A stretch of 64,000 nt of DNA. Origin: Rhodotorula mucilaginosa (Eukaryota > Basidiomycota > Microbotryomycetes > Sporidiobolales > Sporidiobolaceae). The stretch is from contig CP137871.1 of assembly GCA_034406715.1 (NCBI GenBank), positions 992,001 to 1,056,000 on the forward strand. The letters run 5' to 3'. Below are positions 1 to 11,710 of this stretch, one piece after another (within the stretch, counting starts at the first letter, position 1; each line of letters starts with the position of its first letter). Both the position numbers and the translations under genes were made by a program. A model generated the notes under the pieces. That model saw nothing but the letters and a program-made list of their open reading frames with translations, did no database searches and had not been told where the DNA came from.

Positions 1-595
1 AAACTACCGGGATAGGGCGTTCGGCATTAGGATGATGACCGGTGCCTCGAAGAAGCGCGCAAGACTCACATGAAGCCGCCACCGTGCACAAAGTAGATGA
101 CGACGTCATCATCCTTGCGGTCTGTTTTGGGAGGTGCGAGCCACCTGCCGGCGGTGCCGTTGACCTTGACGTGCTGGATCCAGCCTTTGAACTCGGAGGC
201 GGCGTGCGTGAGCGCGTACGATCTCTTGCGGTCGAGGAGGAGGCGGATCTGGGCCGGGGTCCAGCGGTCGTAGCAAGTCGCAATCTGGCGCACGAGCGCG
301 TCTGCGAGGAGTGGTCGGCCGATGTCCTTGACGAGCGGGTTGAACGGCCGGAAGACGAAGTAGCCGAGGAAGAGTTTGAGCGGCAACACAAAGACTGGTG
401 GCGGTTCGAGTGGATCAGCTCGCGTACTCCCACTCTGACTCTCGTGCAGTCTATCCTGAGACACGTACAGAGGTGACTGAGACCGAAGACGATGGTCTGA
501 AGGAAGAGGATGAGCGACATTCGCTGGTCGGGAGCGCCGCGCACGAGCGGGAGGTCGATGCCGCTGCCGTCCTGATCAGGCTTTTGCTTGCTCAT
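1..595 (-). CDS. Alpha/beta hydrolase (hormone-sensitive-lipase-like), 5' part, runs off left edge
   Basis: Exons 595-469, 394-70 and from 3 off the edge. Intron 1 has donor GTACGT and acceptor CCACCAG; intron 2 has donor GTGAGT and acceptor GGTAG. The first ~150 residues start with an N-terminal hydrophobic stretch (around VFGLSHLFFVLPLKLFLGYF), likely a membrane anchor. The visible part ends at HGGGF, the oxyanion-hole motif of the hormone-sensitive-lipase / alpha-beta-hydrolase-3 group. The catalytic GxSxG, Asp and His would lie beyond the edge. The ATG at 595 is chosen because it joins in frame through intron 1 to the conserved part. Likely a membrane-bound esterase or steryl-acetyl hydrolase type; the substrate cannot be told. 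Confidence 0.8.
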   Translation of the reverse strand, partial: MSKQKPDQDGSGIDLPLVRGAPDQRMSLILFLQTIVFGLSHLCTCLRIDCTRVRVGVRELIHSNRHQSLCCRSNSSSATSSSGRSTRSSRTSADHSSQTRSCARLRLATTAGPRPRSASSSTARDRTRSRTPPPSSKAGSSTSRSTAPPAGGSHLPKQTARMMTSSSTLCTVAASCESCALLRGTGHHPNAERPIPVV

Positions 596-1109
596 CTTGC
601 CTGTGCTCTCTGTCAGAGCTCGCGTCGGGTGGAAAGGAGAGAGAGAAGGACTTCGCTCTCGCTCTTTTCGCTGACGTCGCTCCAACCGAAGTCGTTGTTC
701 GCAGCTCGTAAGACCCCGCGGTGGCTCGGTACCTACCTTCAGAGCTCTTTCAAACAGCATGGGCAGTCACGCGCACTCCCTCCGGCCTTTGTGGCTCTGC
801 ACCGTCCGTCGGAAAAGCTTTCTCCCCGAAAGGGACGGACACCGCGGCGACGCTCTGCCCGTTTCGGGGTCGCCCGTTCACTCCTTCGATGCACCATGAC
901 ATTGCAGCGATCACTTCAAGCCGAGCCAGTCGCAGCCGCTGAGCGCGCCCTGCGGAGGCGGGCGGCATTGATGACGCTCACTCGGCGCGAAACACGTGAA
1001 AACGACTCCGAAGCCTTCGAAAAATTCGCCGCTCGGCAAACGCCTTCCGCCCCTCAAAGCTCCTTGACTCGTGCGGTACCCAGAGATTTTGACGCTGACT
1101 GTCGCCCTG
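596..1109. other. Intergenic, about 0.5 kb
   Basis: Lies upstream of the minus-strand hydrolase and of the possible plus-strand small gene. No protein-like frame, repeat or RNA seen; presumably a shared promoter region. Confidence 0.4.
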
Positions 1110-1475
1110 ATGCCGGAGAGTAGTGCGGAAAGGGGGCGTACGTCGGCCAGGGCCGCAGAAAAGGAAAGGGACGGGGAACAGCTCGACGGAACGAGCTTGT
1201 AGGAGCATGAGCTCACACGGTCACCGGCGCAGGAGGGGTCCGCGCAGGCCGACGCAGACGCAGCGACCTCCGCGGGCGCCTCGGCGGGCACCGGAGCTGC
1301 CAACAAGAAGGCCAAGTCGAAGCGCAAGAAGGCGAAGAAGGCGACGCAGCCGAATGCCGACTCGAACGGCGGTGGCTCGTACGCTGCGATCGCTGCTCAC
1401 CACGACCGTATCGCCAGCAACGCTCCGATCGTTGCCGAGGGGGAGGGCGATGTCATCCACCCCACGCAGGCGTAG
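1110..1475 (+). CDS. Possible small lysine/alanine-rich protein
   Basis: Proposed exons 1110-1137 and 1258-1475 (81 aa), joined by a GTACGT donor and a GACGCAG acceptor; a second acceptor 6 bp further on keeps frame. The last exon reads Ala-rich, then a basic patch (NKKAKSKRKKAKK), then a Gly/His segment ending EGEGDVIHPTQA. Its composition is unlike the Arg-rich shadow frames of this GC-rich DNA. The basic patch could be a nuclear signal. No family recognised. The final exon is more believable than the 9-codon first exon; the true start could lie further upstream. Confidence 0.4.
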
Positions 1476-3146
1476 CAGGGCAGTTCTGCGTTCGGAGTCG
1501 ACCCGAGCTTTCACCGCTCTTCGCCGCAGCGCGCGATGTAAATACAAAAGAGCCCCCCTCTTGCGGCGTGGACCTACAGCAGGCAAAGACAGCGCGGAGA
1601 GCGAGAGGCTCAGAAGGTCCGGTGGCGAGTTCAAGGATGCTCCCTCTGGGAGTCGCGACGTGCCTCTGTCGGGCTGCTTGACCCATGCTTGACCGCTACA
1701 GGGGAAGACGGGTCGCAACCTATAGCTGAAGAGAAAGCTCGAGGGGCGCACGAGCCCCCGGGCGCCTCGACTCGCTCGCGTCCGGTTCCGAGGGCAGAAG
1801 AGAAAGAAGGGAAGAGAAAGGAAGAACATGACAAGATGTCAGATATACAAGTCTGGGTAGGCTACGTATATATCGATCGCGCTGCTGCTTTGCAGATGCC
1901 AGCCCCTCCGTTGGGCTGAAAGGGCGGGGAGGAATAGGAGGGAAGGCAAACGCTCAAAAAAGTGCCTCAAAGCCACTTGGGCAGGCAGGTGGATTCGCAG
2001 GCAGACTTTCGTGTTCTAATCAGAGGATCAATGCGCAGGCAGGCCAAAGCGGCTGATAAGTTTGTACATGGAGAGCGAGGAAAGTCGTCTGAAGCCGGAA
2101 TTTGAGGACTGTGGAAGGGGACTGAGCACTCCAGGGGAAGTCCGGAGCGGAGTCAGGACGCAGGAGTTCGGTAATTGGAAGATGGGCAAGGAATCGATGG
2201 ATTGAGAAGAGGTCCCAGGAAGGGACCGCCTGCTTTCACACATTCAGTCGAATCCGCGCGCGCGTTGGCCAAGTTCGATCAGAAAGTCACGACTTGCCAG
2301 GAGAGGAGTGAGTATGGCACGAGGAGACTCGGTGTTATACTTCAGGCGCACTCGCTTCGACAGCGGCCCCCGCGGTCTGCTTGGTTCCAGCCCGTCCTTC
2401 CGAAGGCTGAAGTCGTGTCCCGCCAGCCGGCACTCTGCGCACAGCATGCTGTGGAAAGCCAAGCTGGACGCGAGCAGCGCAGTTTTACCCATAGACAAAG
2501 TGGCTCTCACTCTCCCGCACGAGACTACCGATTCTGCTGCGTCTGCGAGAAGGACCGTGCGCGCCCTCCTACCGGTCACCGCCACTCGGTGACGAGCTCC
2601 TGCGCATGACAGAGCATGGCATGCTCCGCCCCCGGCGATAACCCACTCGCAAACCATGAGCGTACAGGTGATGTGCAAGAAGACGATTCGCCATGGAATG
2701 ACTGTCGAGCTGGACAGCAACACGGCGTGAAAGCTCTTCCGAGTCGATGCTTCAGAGGATCCTCCGGCCAGCAGCGACAACGGCGCAAAGCCCGCGCCAC
2801 GCCTTGCTCTTGGACTGAGCTTGACTTGTCTCCGACTCAAAGGCCGCAGAAGAAAAGAGACCGAAACTCGCGCGTGAACGGCAGCGGCAGCACCTTTTCC
2901 CGAGGCACGCCTTCTTCAGCAAGCCCTCCTCGATGCGGCAGGATCTTCGTACCGCTCAGGTCCAGAGCCTAGAGCTCTTACTAACAGGCCGACCAAAGAG
3001 GAGAGGTCGAGCTCTCCTAGAACAAGAGTCCCGAGGACCGAGGAGGGAGAAGTCTTTATAAAGAGCCCGGACCATTAAATGCGAATGAAAAGCCAACCGA
3101 GATTTCACACAAAAAGTACAGAGGGGGGTTGCAGAGGTGGTGCGCT
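1476..3146. other. Long stretch with no supported gene
   Basis: About 1.67 kb after the small gene and before the 3' end of ILV5. A minus-strand open frame of 198 codons (2840-2244) exists, but it is Ser/Arg-rich, lacks flanking splice logic and resembles no family. Could hold UTRs, a non-coding RNA or a lineage-specific gene. I support nothing in it. Confidence 0.4.
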
Positions 3147-5074
3147 CTAGTTGTCGCCCTTGTAATCGGGGCGGAGGGAACGGACAGTCTTGCCGGCGCG
3201 CCCTGAGAAAGAGGAGGAGGAGGAAGCGTCAGCAAGCAGTATGACCGGAAAACGGACTCGGAACAGGGCTCACAGATCTCCTGGTTGTCGATCTCGGCAG
3301 TCTCCTTGGCGAAAGCCTCGCGGTAATCCGGGCGACCGTTGAACTCGAGCGAGCGACGAGTCTCGGTTCCGTCCCGAACCGACTTGTAAAGAGCCTCAAA
3401 CACGGGCTTGTTGGCCTCGTGGAACTTGGGAGCCCAGTCCAGGGCACCCCGGCGAGCCGTCGTGGAGCACGCGTTGTACATGTAGTCCATTCCGTACTTT
3501 CCGATGAGCGGGAACAGTGACTGAGTCGCCTCCTCGACCGTCTCGTTGAACGCCTCGGACGGCGAGTGGCCGTTCTCGCGCAGGACCTCGTACTGAGCGA
3601 GGAACATGCCCTCTGCGGAAAGGCGAGCGTCAGCAAGTCTCTCCTCTCTGGAACAACTCCGCCCCGACAACAAGTCTCCCACTCACGGATGCCGCCCATG
3701 AGGACACCACGCTCGCCGTACAGGTCCGAGTAGACCTCCTTCTCAAAGGTGGTCTCGTACGCGTAGCCGGTGCCGACCGCGACGGCGAGGGCGCGAGCCT
3801 TCTCCATCGCCTTGCCGGTCACGTCCTGCCAGACGGCGACCGAGGCGTTGATGCCGCGGCCCTCCTTGAAGAGCGTGCGGACGGTGCGGCCGGATCCCTT
3901 CGGAGCGCAGAGGATGACGTCGACGTCCTTCGGGGCTTCGACACCGGTGTCCTTGTTGTACACCAGCGAGAACCCGTGACTGAAGTACAAGGTCTTCCCC
4001 TTGGTCTACGAGGGCAGAATATGTCAGCTCAGAGTGTTCCCAGCCAAATCACCACCACGAGAGCTCGTACGATGTAGGGCTTGATGTCCTTCCAGGTCTG
4101 CGACTGGGCGGCGTCGGAAAGGAGGTTCATGATGATGGTACCCTTCTCGAGGGCCTCGTTGATCGGGAAGAGGTTCTTGCCCGGGACCTGCGAGCATTCC
4201 GGAATGAGTACGAGGAACAGAACAACAGACTGATCAGAACACGTACCCAGCCATCCTCCTGAGCCTGCTTCCAGGACTCGCCACCCTCACGGACACCGAC
4301 AATGACGTTCAAGCCGTTGTCGCGGGCGTTGAGGCCCTGTCCGTGACCCTGCGAGCCGTAACCGATGAGCGCGAGAGTGTCGTCCTTGAAGTACTCCTGG
4401 AGCTTCGGGAGCGGCCAGTCTGAAGAAATCAGGGGAAAAGGGGAAGAAATCGCGGTCAGCACTTGCGCCCGTGGAGTGCTCTTGCACTGCTCTATGTTCG
4501 ACGTCACTCGTGACGACCCGTGTAATAAACAGATCCACCTGCGCGGCAACGGATCGACCCCTTAATCGATTCCTATCTCGGGAGAAGATGCCGTCGCCGG
4601 TATCGACACCAAGAAGCACGCCATCCCATCACGCTCGCTGCACCGCGCCTGTGCAGCGCTGCCTGCCCACACCTGAGCATGCAAGTGGTGCGTGCGGCCG
4701 AGTTATCGCCAGCGAAACGAGATCTGGCCGCAAAATTTCCTCGGCGGGCCCCCGAAAGAGCGGAAGAGAGTTGACTCTGCGTGTGACGAGAAACTCACCG
4801 GCGCGCTCGTACACGACCTCCTTGGTGCCGGCAAAGTCGAGGGTCTTGACACCACGAGCAGCCTGTTCACGTGCCTGTCAGTCTTTGCTGCTGCACGGTA
4901 CGCTGCCGGCACCTCGAGCGGGATGACACGAGAGAAGAAAAAGGGCGAAAGACGAACCGCGGGCGCCTTGGGGAGCGACCGGCGAGCGGCGAGGAGCGAG
5001 TAGCTGCGGGCAGCCCTGGGGGCGGCCTGGCGGGCAGCGAGCTGGAGCGCACGAGCGGCAGAACGAGCAGACAT
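3147..5074 (-). CDS. ILV5: Ketol-acid reductoisomerase, mitochondrial
   Basis: Seven exons: 5074-4958, 4862-4799, 4419-4247, 4187-4071, 4005-3687, 3612-3274, 3202-3147 (394 aa). Catalyses the isomerisation and NADPH reduction of acetolactate / acetohydroxybutyrate in Val, Ile and Leu synthesis. The N-terminus (MSARSAARALQLAARQ...) is Arg/Ala/Ser-rich and lacks acids, a typical matrix presequence. The Rossmann motif GYGSQGHGQGLNARD is in exon 3. The C-terminal knotted domain carries the Mg2+-binding acids (GERGVLMGGI, NETVEEATQSLFPLIGKYGM) and the ACSTTARRGALDW block. The end IWRAGKTVRSLRPDY matches yeast Ilv5. Length fits fungal class I enzymes. Donor sites include GTTCGT and GTACGA as well as GTGAGT. 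Confidence 0.97.
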
Positions 5075-5540
5075 GGCGAACGAGTGGTTGGCTGGAAAGG
5101 AAAGAAGGGAGAAGAGAGAGCGGAGCGGACAAGCCGAGCGAGCGACCGGGAAAAGCTGATCCGCCTAGTCAACGCCTTCCTTTGACTCGTACACCTAAGG
5201 AACAATAGCGGTCTAGAGCGCAACTCTATCTCACCGTAGAGTTACCCTCTATACTTGCTCTCCTCCAATTCTCTCTCCGTCCCTCATTCCGCTATCGCCG
5301 CGCCCGCTTGCAATCTCCGGTGTGTAGCTCCGTTCGCTTGTCTCCGGTGGCAAATCCGACCGAGCGAGGGAGAAGAATGTCCATTACGCGCCAAGGTACG
5401 GGGATTCAAGATACGGTGTTGCGCTCATGTGCAGCGGACAGCTAGATATGTATAAGTCGGAAGGGACGGTCGAAATCGAGGTCGGGAGAGACCAGAGCAG
5501 ACGTCGAAGCTGCGCGCGACGAATAGGGAGAGGTCTAGCC
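5075..5540. other. ILV5 upstream region
   Basis: 466 bp between the ILV5 start and the stop of the next minus-strand gene. Should contain the ILV5 promoter and the neighbour's 3' UTR. No TATA box, Gcn4-type or Leu3-type site was picked out with confidence. Confidence 0.35.
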
Positions 5541-8005
5541 TCAAGCAAGAGCAAACGAGGATCCAGCCTCGCTCGCTGCGCCCTCCAGATGCGCAGAAAG
5601 CGGCGACGACAATTGCTCGCCCGCCGACGCTGAATAGGCACCTTCGAGCGAACGCGACATGCTGACCAGGCTCGAGGTCGCGGTTTGTTCCTGTGCCCGC
5701 ATTGGGGGTCAGCCATGGTGTGCTCGAACAGGCAGCGCAACCGACTCACGGCAGCGAGATTGTCGGCTTGAGCCCATACTGAATGAGGAGCGGGATGAAG
5801 CGAGGGCGTCTTTTCCGAGTCGGGCATCGTCAGATCCTCCTCTTGTCCCTCCAGCCTCATCGTAGCCTGCACCAATAAAACAGGCAAGATCAGGCGATGA
5901 CCTACCGCAGGGACGAAGAAAAAGGAGGGACCCACATCGTCAATCTCGCCTGGCAGCTCGTTGCTGTACCACGACGGGCGGGGAGAGTTGCCACCGCCGG
6001 CACTGCTCGAGCAGCGACTTCCGTAGCTCTCGTAGCTAAAGATGCTGCTGCGGTCCATCGCTTCGTCTTCGTCCGGACGCGGCGCCTTGCTCTGGCGCCG
6101 AAGCTTGGACGGCGCCCGCCTGCATGCGAGGCTTCCGGGTCAGCGACCACAACATCCCGAATCGGCCGGCCAAGAAACTCACGTCCGCGCTTCCTGGCTC
6201 TGCGCTTCCAGCTGAAGCTGGCAGAGTTGCTTGAGCGGGTCGACCTCCAATTTCTGCGCGCGCGCCTTGCACGCCGTCACGTGTTGCCGGATCACGCTCG
6301 GGCGCTGCGAGCGGCCCCCCCTTAGCAGTCAGTCTATGTTGAGGAAGCTCAGAGGACCGAGGACCTAAGAGACGGATGCCTGGCGCACCTTGCCTTCGAA
6401 GCGGAAACTGCACCCGTCGACGCAGCGCTGACCGCGCAGCCACTCGTTGACGCGGCTACGCGTGTCGCACGGCAAAGCTTCCGCGTCGTCAACCATGACT
6501 CGGCAGTCTGAGGTGATGCTCGTAATGTCAGTTATGAAGGTCCTCCCTACCAGACGAAGAAGAACGCGAGAGCTTACAACTGCCGGGTGGGAAGACGACC
6601 ATGATCTCGCCCAGAGGGCGCGTCCTCGTTCGTCCCGCAGGATCCGGCTGGATCCGAGTCAGCGTTTGCAGCAACGCCGACCAGTAGTAGGTCTCTTCTT
6701 CCTCGTTGAGGGGCCGGAGGTTTCGCCGCTTGAGACCTCGGCTCGTGCTCCGCAAGTTGGTCGATCGCATCAACCCGGGAGGGACTGCCGTCGCCGGCTC
6801 GTCGTACTCGTTGTGCTGGTAGTAGATCGACGATGACTCGGGTTGAACCGAGTCTGCGCCGGCATACTCGTGCAGAGACGACGCGGAGAGGTGCGCGGTC
6901 TGGATCAGGGCTGGCCGGTGGTAGGGCGACTGGGCGGCCGAGCTTTGACGAAGTGTACCTCGGCGCGACGCCAGCTCGTTGCATCCAGAGTATCCTGGCT
7001 CTTGACCGTATAGGCCCGCTCGGGCAACAAAGTCGCGAGAAGAGACCGGGCCGTTCAGGTCCATCGGCGGCAGGAGCTGCTGTTGAGGCGGCGGCGCGGC
7101 GCTCCGAAGGTGAGCCGGCGGGGTCGGCAAGACCGGCACGGCCTCATCAGCAGGACTGACAGCCTGCTCCGCATAGCCGACCGTGTATACCGGGTTCACG
7201 CAAGCCGTCGACGCAGGAGGAGGTAGCGGTTCACGGGGAACGTGCGCCGGTGGTGGGGCTGCCGAGAACTGGGGAAAGCTCGAGAGCGGGTGAGGGCGCG
7301 GCTGCGCAGGGTTGTAGAACAATTCCGACTCGGGGGCTGAGGGCGGCTCGGCGTGATACAAGGTCTTGGGCGGCGAACCGGTCAATTGACTTGCCACCGC
7401 AGCAAAGGGCTGCTCGACCGTCGGCGAAGTCGCAAACGGATACGCGCCGGGATCCCTCTCGAGTCGTGCTGATGAAATAACGTCAGTGCGAAGAAGAGAC
7501 GTAAGGAGTGCGCGCTAATCAGGCCTTACCTGCGATGCTGTCGGCCATGTCTGCGATGAGATGGCCAGACGGCAACCTTGCCGTCGCGGCGGCTGCATTG
7601 CGAGAACGGGGGGCTGTCAGCGTCGGGGGCATGCTCAAGAGCGCGAACGTCAGGGCAGAACGTGAGCTCACGGTCGAGTAGGAGGGTGATGAGATCCGCC
7701 CATCGGACCAAAGCCGGCGGCAGTGTCGGCGAAAACCCGACGAGGAAGCCCTCCGAGTTGCTCGTCGGCGCCAGCGCCGCCCGCTGAGCAAGGAAGCTGT
7801 TCTGGCCCTCTGCGCTCGTGTCTGGCGAATCGTCGTGAAAGTGCGAGGCTGAGGACGAGGCGAGGGAGTGGAAGCTGGAGGCGGCTGAAGGGCGGCGCGG
7901 GCGCGGCTCACTGAGGTGAAAATCCTCCGGCTCTCTCTTCTGCTCGTACCTCACGCTCGGGTGCTCGAACGCCTGCTGAGGGTGGTGTAGATTCGCTTCG
8001 GCCAT
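5541..8005 (-). CDS. Unknown 669-aa protein with a CCHC-type cysteine/histidine segment
   Basis: Eight exons: 8005-7672, 7592-7530, 7468-6578, 6507-6389, 6304-6183, 6119-5906, 5866-5750, 5690-5541. All phases close and donor/acceptor signals are good throughout. The N-terminal half is Pro/Ser/Gln-rich and probably disordered. A folded part around residues 100-140 (GFSPTLPPALVRWADLITLL) may bind something. Around residues 445-475 a segment spaced C-x3-C-x14-H-x3-C (starting RCVDGC) looks like an atypical zinc finger. The tail is acidic and Ser-rich. I do not recognise the family. A transcription- or chromatin-related role is only a guess. An in-frame ATG at 8359 could extend the N-terminus by 118 residues, but the extension looks like leader sequence. 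Confidence 0.75.
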
Positions 8006-8821
8006 CCTGGCGACGACGACGAGTGCGAAGGGATGCCGAAGGAGGGCACGGTTTGGGCAAGGTCGAGGCGGGCGGGGGGACTGAGCGACCAGTCGAGGGA
8101 GACCACACGAGCGATCTGGCGAGGTCGGGCGTGGACTCGAAACTGGGTGAAGTCGATTAGGGACGGAGAGCAGAGGGGAGCAGAGGAGGTTCGAGAGCAG
8201 AGCAAAACTGGCCTCTCGCTCGAAAGCCAATGAGAGCTTCGCATCGCCATCCTGTTCCCGCAGGGGCCTCTGTCCAGCGATAGGAGTCTTTGTGAAGAGG
8301 AGCGCGCGAGAAAAGCAGGGGCCGCTCGAACAGAAACGCGATGTTGGTGATGTCGCCATGACACGAGGCGCGGGGGCGCGCTAAAGAGGCCTGAGCGGAT
8401 GAGGTCAGAAGGTAGCAAAGAGCTCCCCACGACCGTTACACTGTGCTGTTTCGGCGGTGGCCTCAGAGCAGCGATAGAGCGAGAGCGGTGAAGCTGGGGA
8501 GAAGAAGAGTCGTTCGCCCGACGTTCGCGAGCAGCACACTGAGCCGCACAATCGCACGCTGGGGATGGCGGACCGGACCGTCCTAGGAGACGGACCTGCG
8601 GCGAACACGTCGAGGAGGAGACTGCTGCGGAAAAGGAGCGAGAGTCTCCTCTCGAAGCGAACCGTGCGGCCACCCGCATCCTGATCGATGAAAAGCGGTA
8701 TGATATGCAGATGAATGAAAGGTAAAGCTCGAATGAAAGGTATAGGGCAAGGACACTACAGCATGGATGAAAGTTTTGGCGAGAAAGGTAGACCGGAAGG
8801 AAGAACGGAACCGAGATCGTC
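8006..8821. other. Intergenic between two minus-strand genes
   Basis: About 0.8 kb: upstream of the unknown CCHC gene and 3' of TFIIIA. Contains a 12-bp direct repeat (GAATGAAAGGTA at 8713-8724 and 8731-8742). Nothing else recognised. Confidence 0.35.
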
Positions 8822-11222
8822 TCAAGCAGTTGCGGAAGCTGCGACCCGCTTGTCAGCCTGGAACCACGCATCGAGGACCTCTCGCCCACCGTCCATCTCG
8901 ACGCCGTGCCGCGCGCGAAGGTGCCGTTCGACGTCGTACACGCGCTTGAACCAATAGCGGCACAAGCCCGAAGATTCGTCGTCGTCCGGTCCCTCTTCTC
9001 CTTCTTCTTGTCCTCCGGGGAGGGCATCACCGACGACGAGTTCCTTGTGCGGCATGGAGAGGATGGCTGGGAACGGACAGGGGTACTTGCGGACGAGTCC
9101 TCCGGTGGTGAGGTGCGGACCAGTGCCATTCAGGATCACGGCCGAATCGACGGGCAGACCGCCGTTTGTTCCAGAGCCGGTACCGTTGGGACGCGGGTGC
9201 GGATCGCTAGTCGAGGCGGCGGCGGGGGCGGCATAGTTGGCTCCGGTGACGAGGTCGAGGTACTTGCTCGGAGCGGGAGATTGGACAGGTGGCGGTACCG
9301 GAAGTCGCGGTTCGGCGGGTTCAAAGAGTGTAGGGGGTGGATGGGGTGCAGAGGGAGGAGGAGGGGGTGGGGGAAGCGCGTACGAGAGCGGCGGGAAGCC
9401 GGCCTACGGATGTAAAGTCGGGAGTCAACAAAAGAAACAGGGTACCGAATTAAACGTGTAAGGGGCCAGAGCGAAACTCACAGCCTCTAGGAGGACCTTG
9501 CGCTTCTTCTTCCCGCCGTGACGAAAATCCTCTCGCATGCGATCGTCACGTTCCTGCTCCTGGCGAGCCTCCCACTCGCTATCCTCGACTTCCTCCTCCA
9601 CCTCCTGGTATCCATTACCACCACCGCCGCCACCGGCGGCATACCACCCGCCTCTGTTGTTGTTGTTGTGATCGTCATCCAGGCCGGGCGCTTGGTGGTC
9701 GTCCTCGTCGTAGTAGTCGCTCGCGAGTTGATCAACCTCCTCTTCGTCGTTGCCGGTATTGCCGGCGTTGGACGGCTTCCCGCCCGCCGCCGCCGCCGTT
9801 CCCGGAAGGCCGACAATCGCAGGCGGCCTCACGACCATGGTCGCCGACGGTGGTCCGACGGGCCTCCACTCAAATGCCGGCTGAGGCTGGTTCCTCCTCG
9901 CCTCTTCCGCTTCCGCCGCCTGCTGATCCTTCTTCTCGTCCACGCGAGCCCTCGCGCGTTTCTTCCTCGCCTCGCCACCGCCACCAAAGACCGGACCCCT
10001 CGGGACTCCCCCCGCCGCAAGGATGGCGGCGCGCCGCTCGTGCGACGCCAAGTGGTTCCGCAACCCGCGCTTGTTCGTAAAGACTTGGTCGTTGCATTCC
10101 GGGTACGGGCACGTCGGCGGGTGTTCGGCCTTGTTGTGCCGCTGGAGTTCACTCCACGTTCCGAACTGGCGGCCCTCGATCGGCTTGTCGGCGCACTTGG
10201 GGTTCAGGCACGCGTAACGGGACACTGTGCGAGTTAGGGAGGAAGAAGGTCAGGTTCAGTCTTCAACGCCCGGTGTGAGTCGGCCCCGATGCCTCGAACA
10301 CCTACAGTCGTGCGTCTTGAGGTGCGACTTGAGATGGGCCGACTGGTTGAAGCTGTTTGTGCAACCGGGGTGGGTGCACATGAACGGTTTCGTGCCCGGC
10401 GGCGCGTGCGTCTCGGCCGTGTGGTTCCGGAGGTCGCGGTGCTTGCGGAAATGTTGGCCGCATTGCGTGCACTATTTTTGTGTAGAGTCAAGACCAGTCA
10501 GTCTCTGCGGTCTTGGTCTCGGACGTGAACCCTGGCAAATCCAACTCACGTCGTAGCCCTTGCCGTCGTGGACCATGTCCAAGTGTTTTTTGAGATGTTG
10601 GTTGGTCCAGAAGCGCTTGTCGCAGATCTCGCATGCGTACTCCTTTGCCGAGTCTGACAAGTGGGAGCGGGCATGGGCCTTGAGGTGCGAGTCGCGGATG
10701 AAGGTGGCACCGCACTCTTCGCACTTGAATGGGCGCTGAAAGGGGCGGCGGGAGGGCATCAGTTTTGAGAGAAGTTGAAAGGTGGGCGGAGAGGCGGGAA
10801 GGACTGACACTACTAACCTCGCCGGTGTGAGAGCGCAGGTGTTCCTCGAGTCTGATGGGGCGAGTGTAGCACTTGATGCATCCGGGGTGGGGGCACGGGT
10901 AGCGCTTCAGGCGCCCTCCTGAGAGGCCCGGACTGTCGCCGCTGCCGAGCGAGACGCCGTCGAGTTGATCCTTCCTCCTCCTCTTCCTCTCGGCTCGTTC
11001 GCCGTCACTGAGCTGGTCGTCGTCCTCGTCGTCGTCGTCGTCGTCGTCGCCTTGGTAGTCGCTGAATTCGCTGTCCTCGTCGAGTGCACCTGCAGCGGCA
11101 GGCGCTGGCGTCGCGGGTGCAACTGGCTGCTGCTGCACGGGCGGAGCAGGCGGCGGCGGCGGTGGTGGCTCGTGCGCTGATGGAAAGACGTACGCGGACG
11201 TCGAGGCGACTGCCGACGCCAT
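8822..11222 (-). CDS. Transcription factor IIIA (5S rRNA gene factor)
   Basis: Five exons: 11222-10818, 10735-10550, 10471-10306, 10224-9482, 9403-8822 (693 aa). The N-terminus is Pro/Ala-rich, then a poly-Asp run. From residue ~105 a string of C2H2 fingers follows: C-x4-C (YPCPHPGC), FKCEEC, YACEICDKRF, CTQCGQHF, FMCTHPGC, YACLNPKC, CPYPEC. Residues such as CEICDKRFWTNQHLKKHLD are characteristic of TFIIIA. After ~350 residues of acidic, Pro-rich linker (with KKKRK) comes a last, stretched finger ending LCRYWFKRVYDVERHLRARH. Fungal TFIIIA also has a long spacer before its last finger. It would bind the internal control region of 5S rRNA genes and recruit TFIIIC. Head to head with TIM23. Confidence 0.88.
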
Positions 11223-11710
11223 GGGGCGACTTGTGAGCTCTCTCTGCGTGCTCTCTGCGTGCGCTCTCGAGTGTCAAGAGAGAGCGAGAGCGCGTCTAGA
11301 GCAGCGCGGCCAGAATGGGCGACTCGGCGCGGAACGGAAGAAGCGGCGCACGCTTGGAGGCGACTCGACTCGCTTGCACCCGAGTCTACAGAGGGACTCG
11401 CAGTACATACAGTCGAGGCGAGAGACTCGTAACCCCTACCCCGTAAGTCTCGCTCGCTAGAGAACCCCTCCCACCTCGCGAGGTTGGGCAGCGGGTCGTG
11501 CCTCGCAACACTGCACTCGCTGCTGCACTCGCCACTCGGCACTCTACGCACACCGCGTGAGACAGCGGCAGCCAGTGCAGGCGAGCATCTTAGCCGGGCG
11601 TGGAGCGTCTGCCGATCGCATCCACACTGCTGCTGACACCGATGTATCCGAACCCTCCCAGTTCCCTTTCTTTCCTTTCCGTCGTCCCGTCCGAGGCAGC
11701 CCCAACCACA
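11223..11710. promoter_or_regulatory. Divergent promoter region, TFIIIA / TIM23
   Basis: 488 bp between the two opposed ATGs. GC-rich, with CT-rich runs and several CACTCGC-like repeats near 11505-11545. No unambiguous TATA box. An in-frame ATG at 11600 could lengthen TIM23 by 37 residues, but these do not resemble Tim23. Confidence 0.5.

Noticed and set aside
2244-2840. 198-codon minus-strand open frame in the 1.7-kb gap
   Set aside because: Ser/Arg/Ala-biased, no motif and no splice partners; chance frames of this size are common in this GC-rich DNA.
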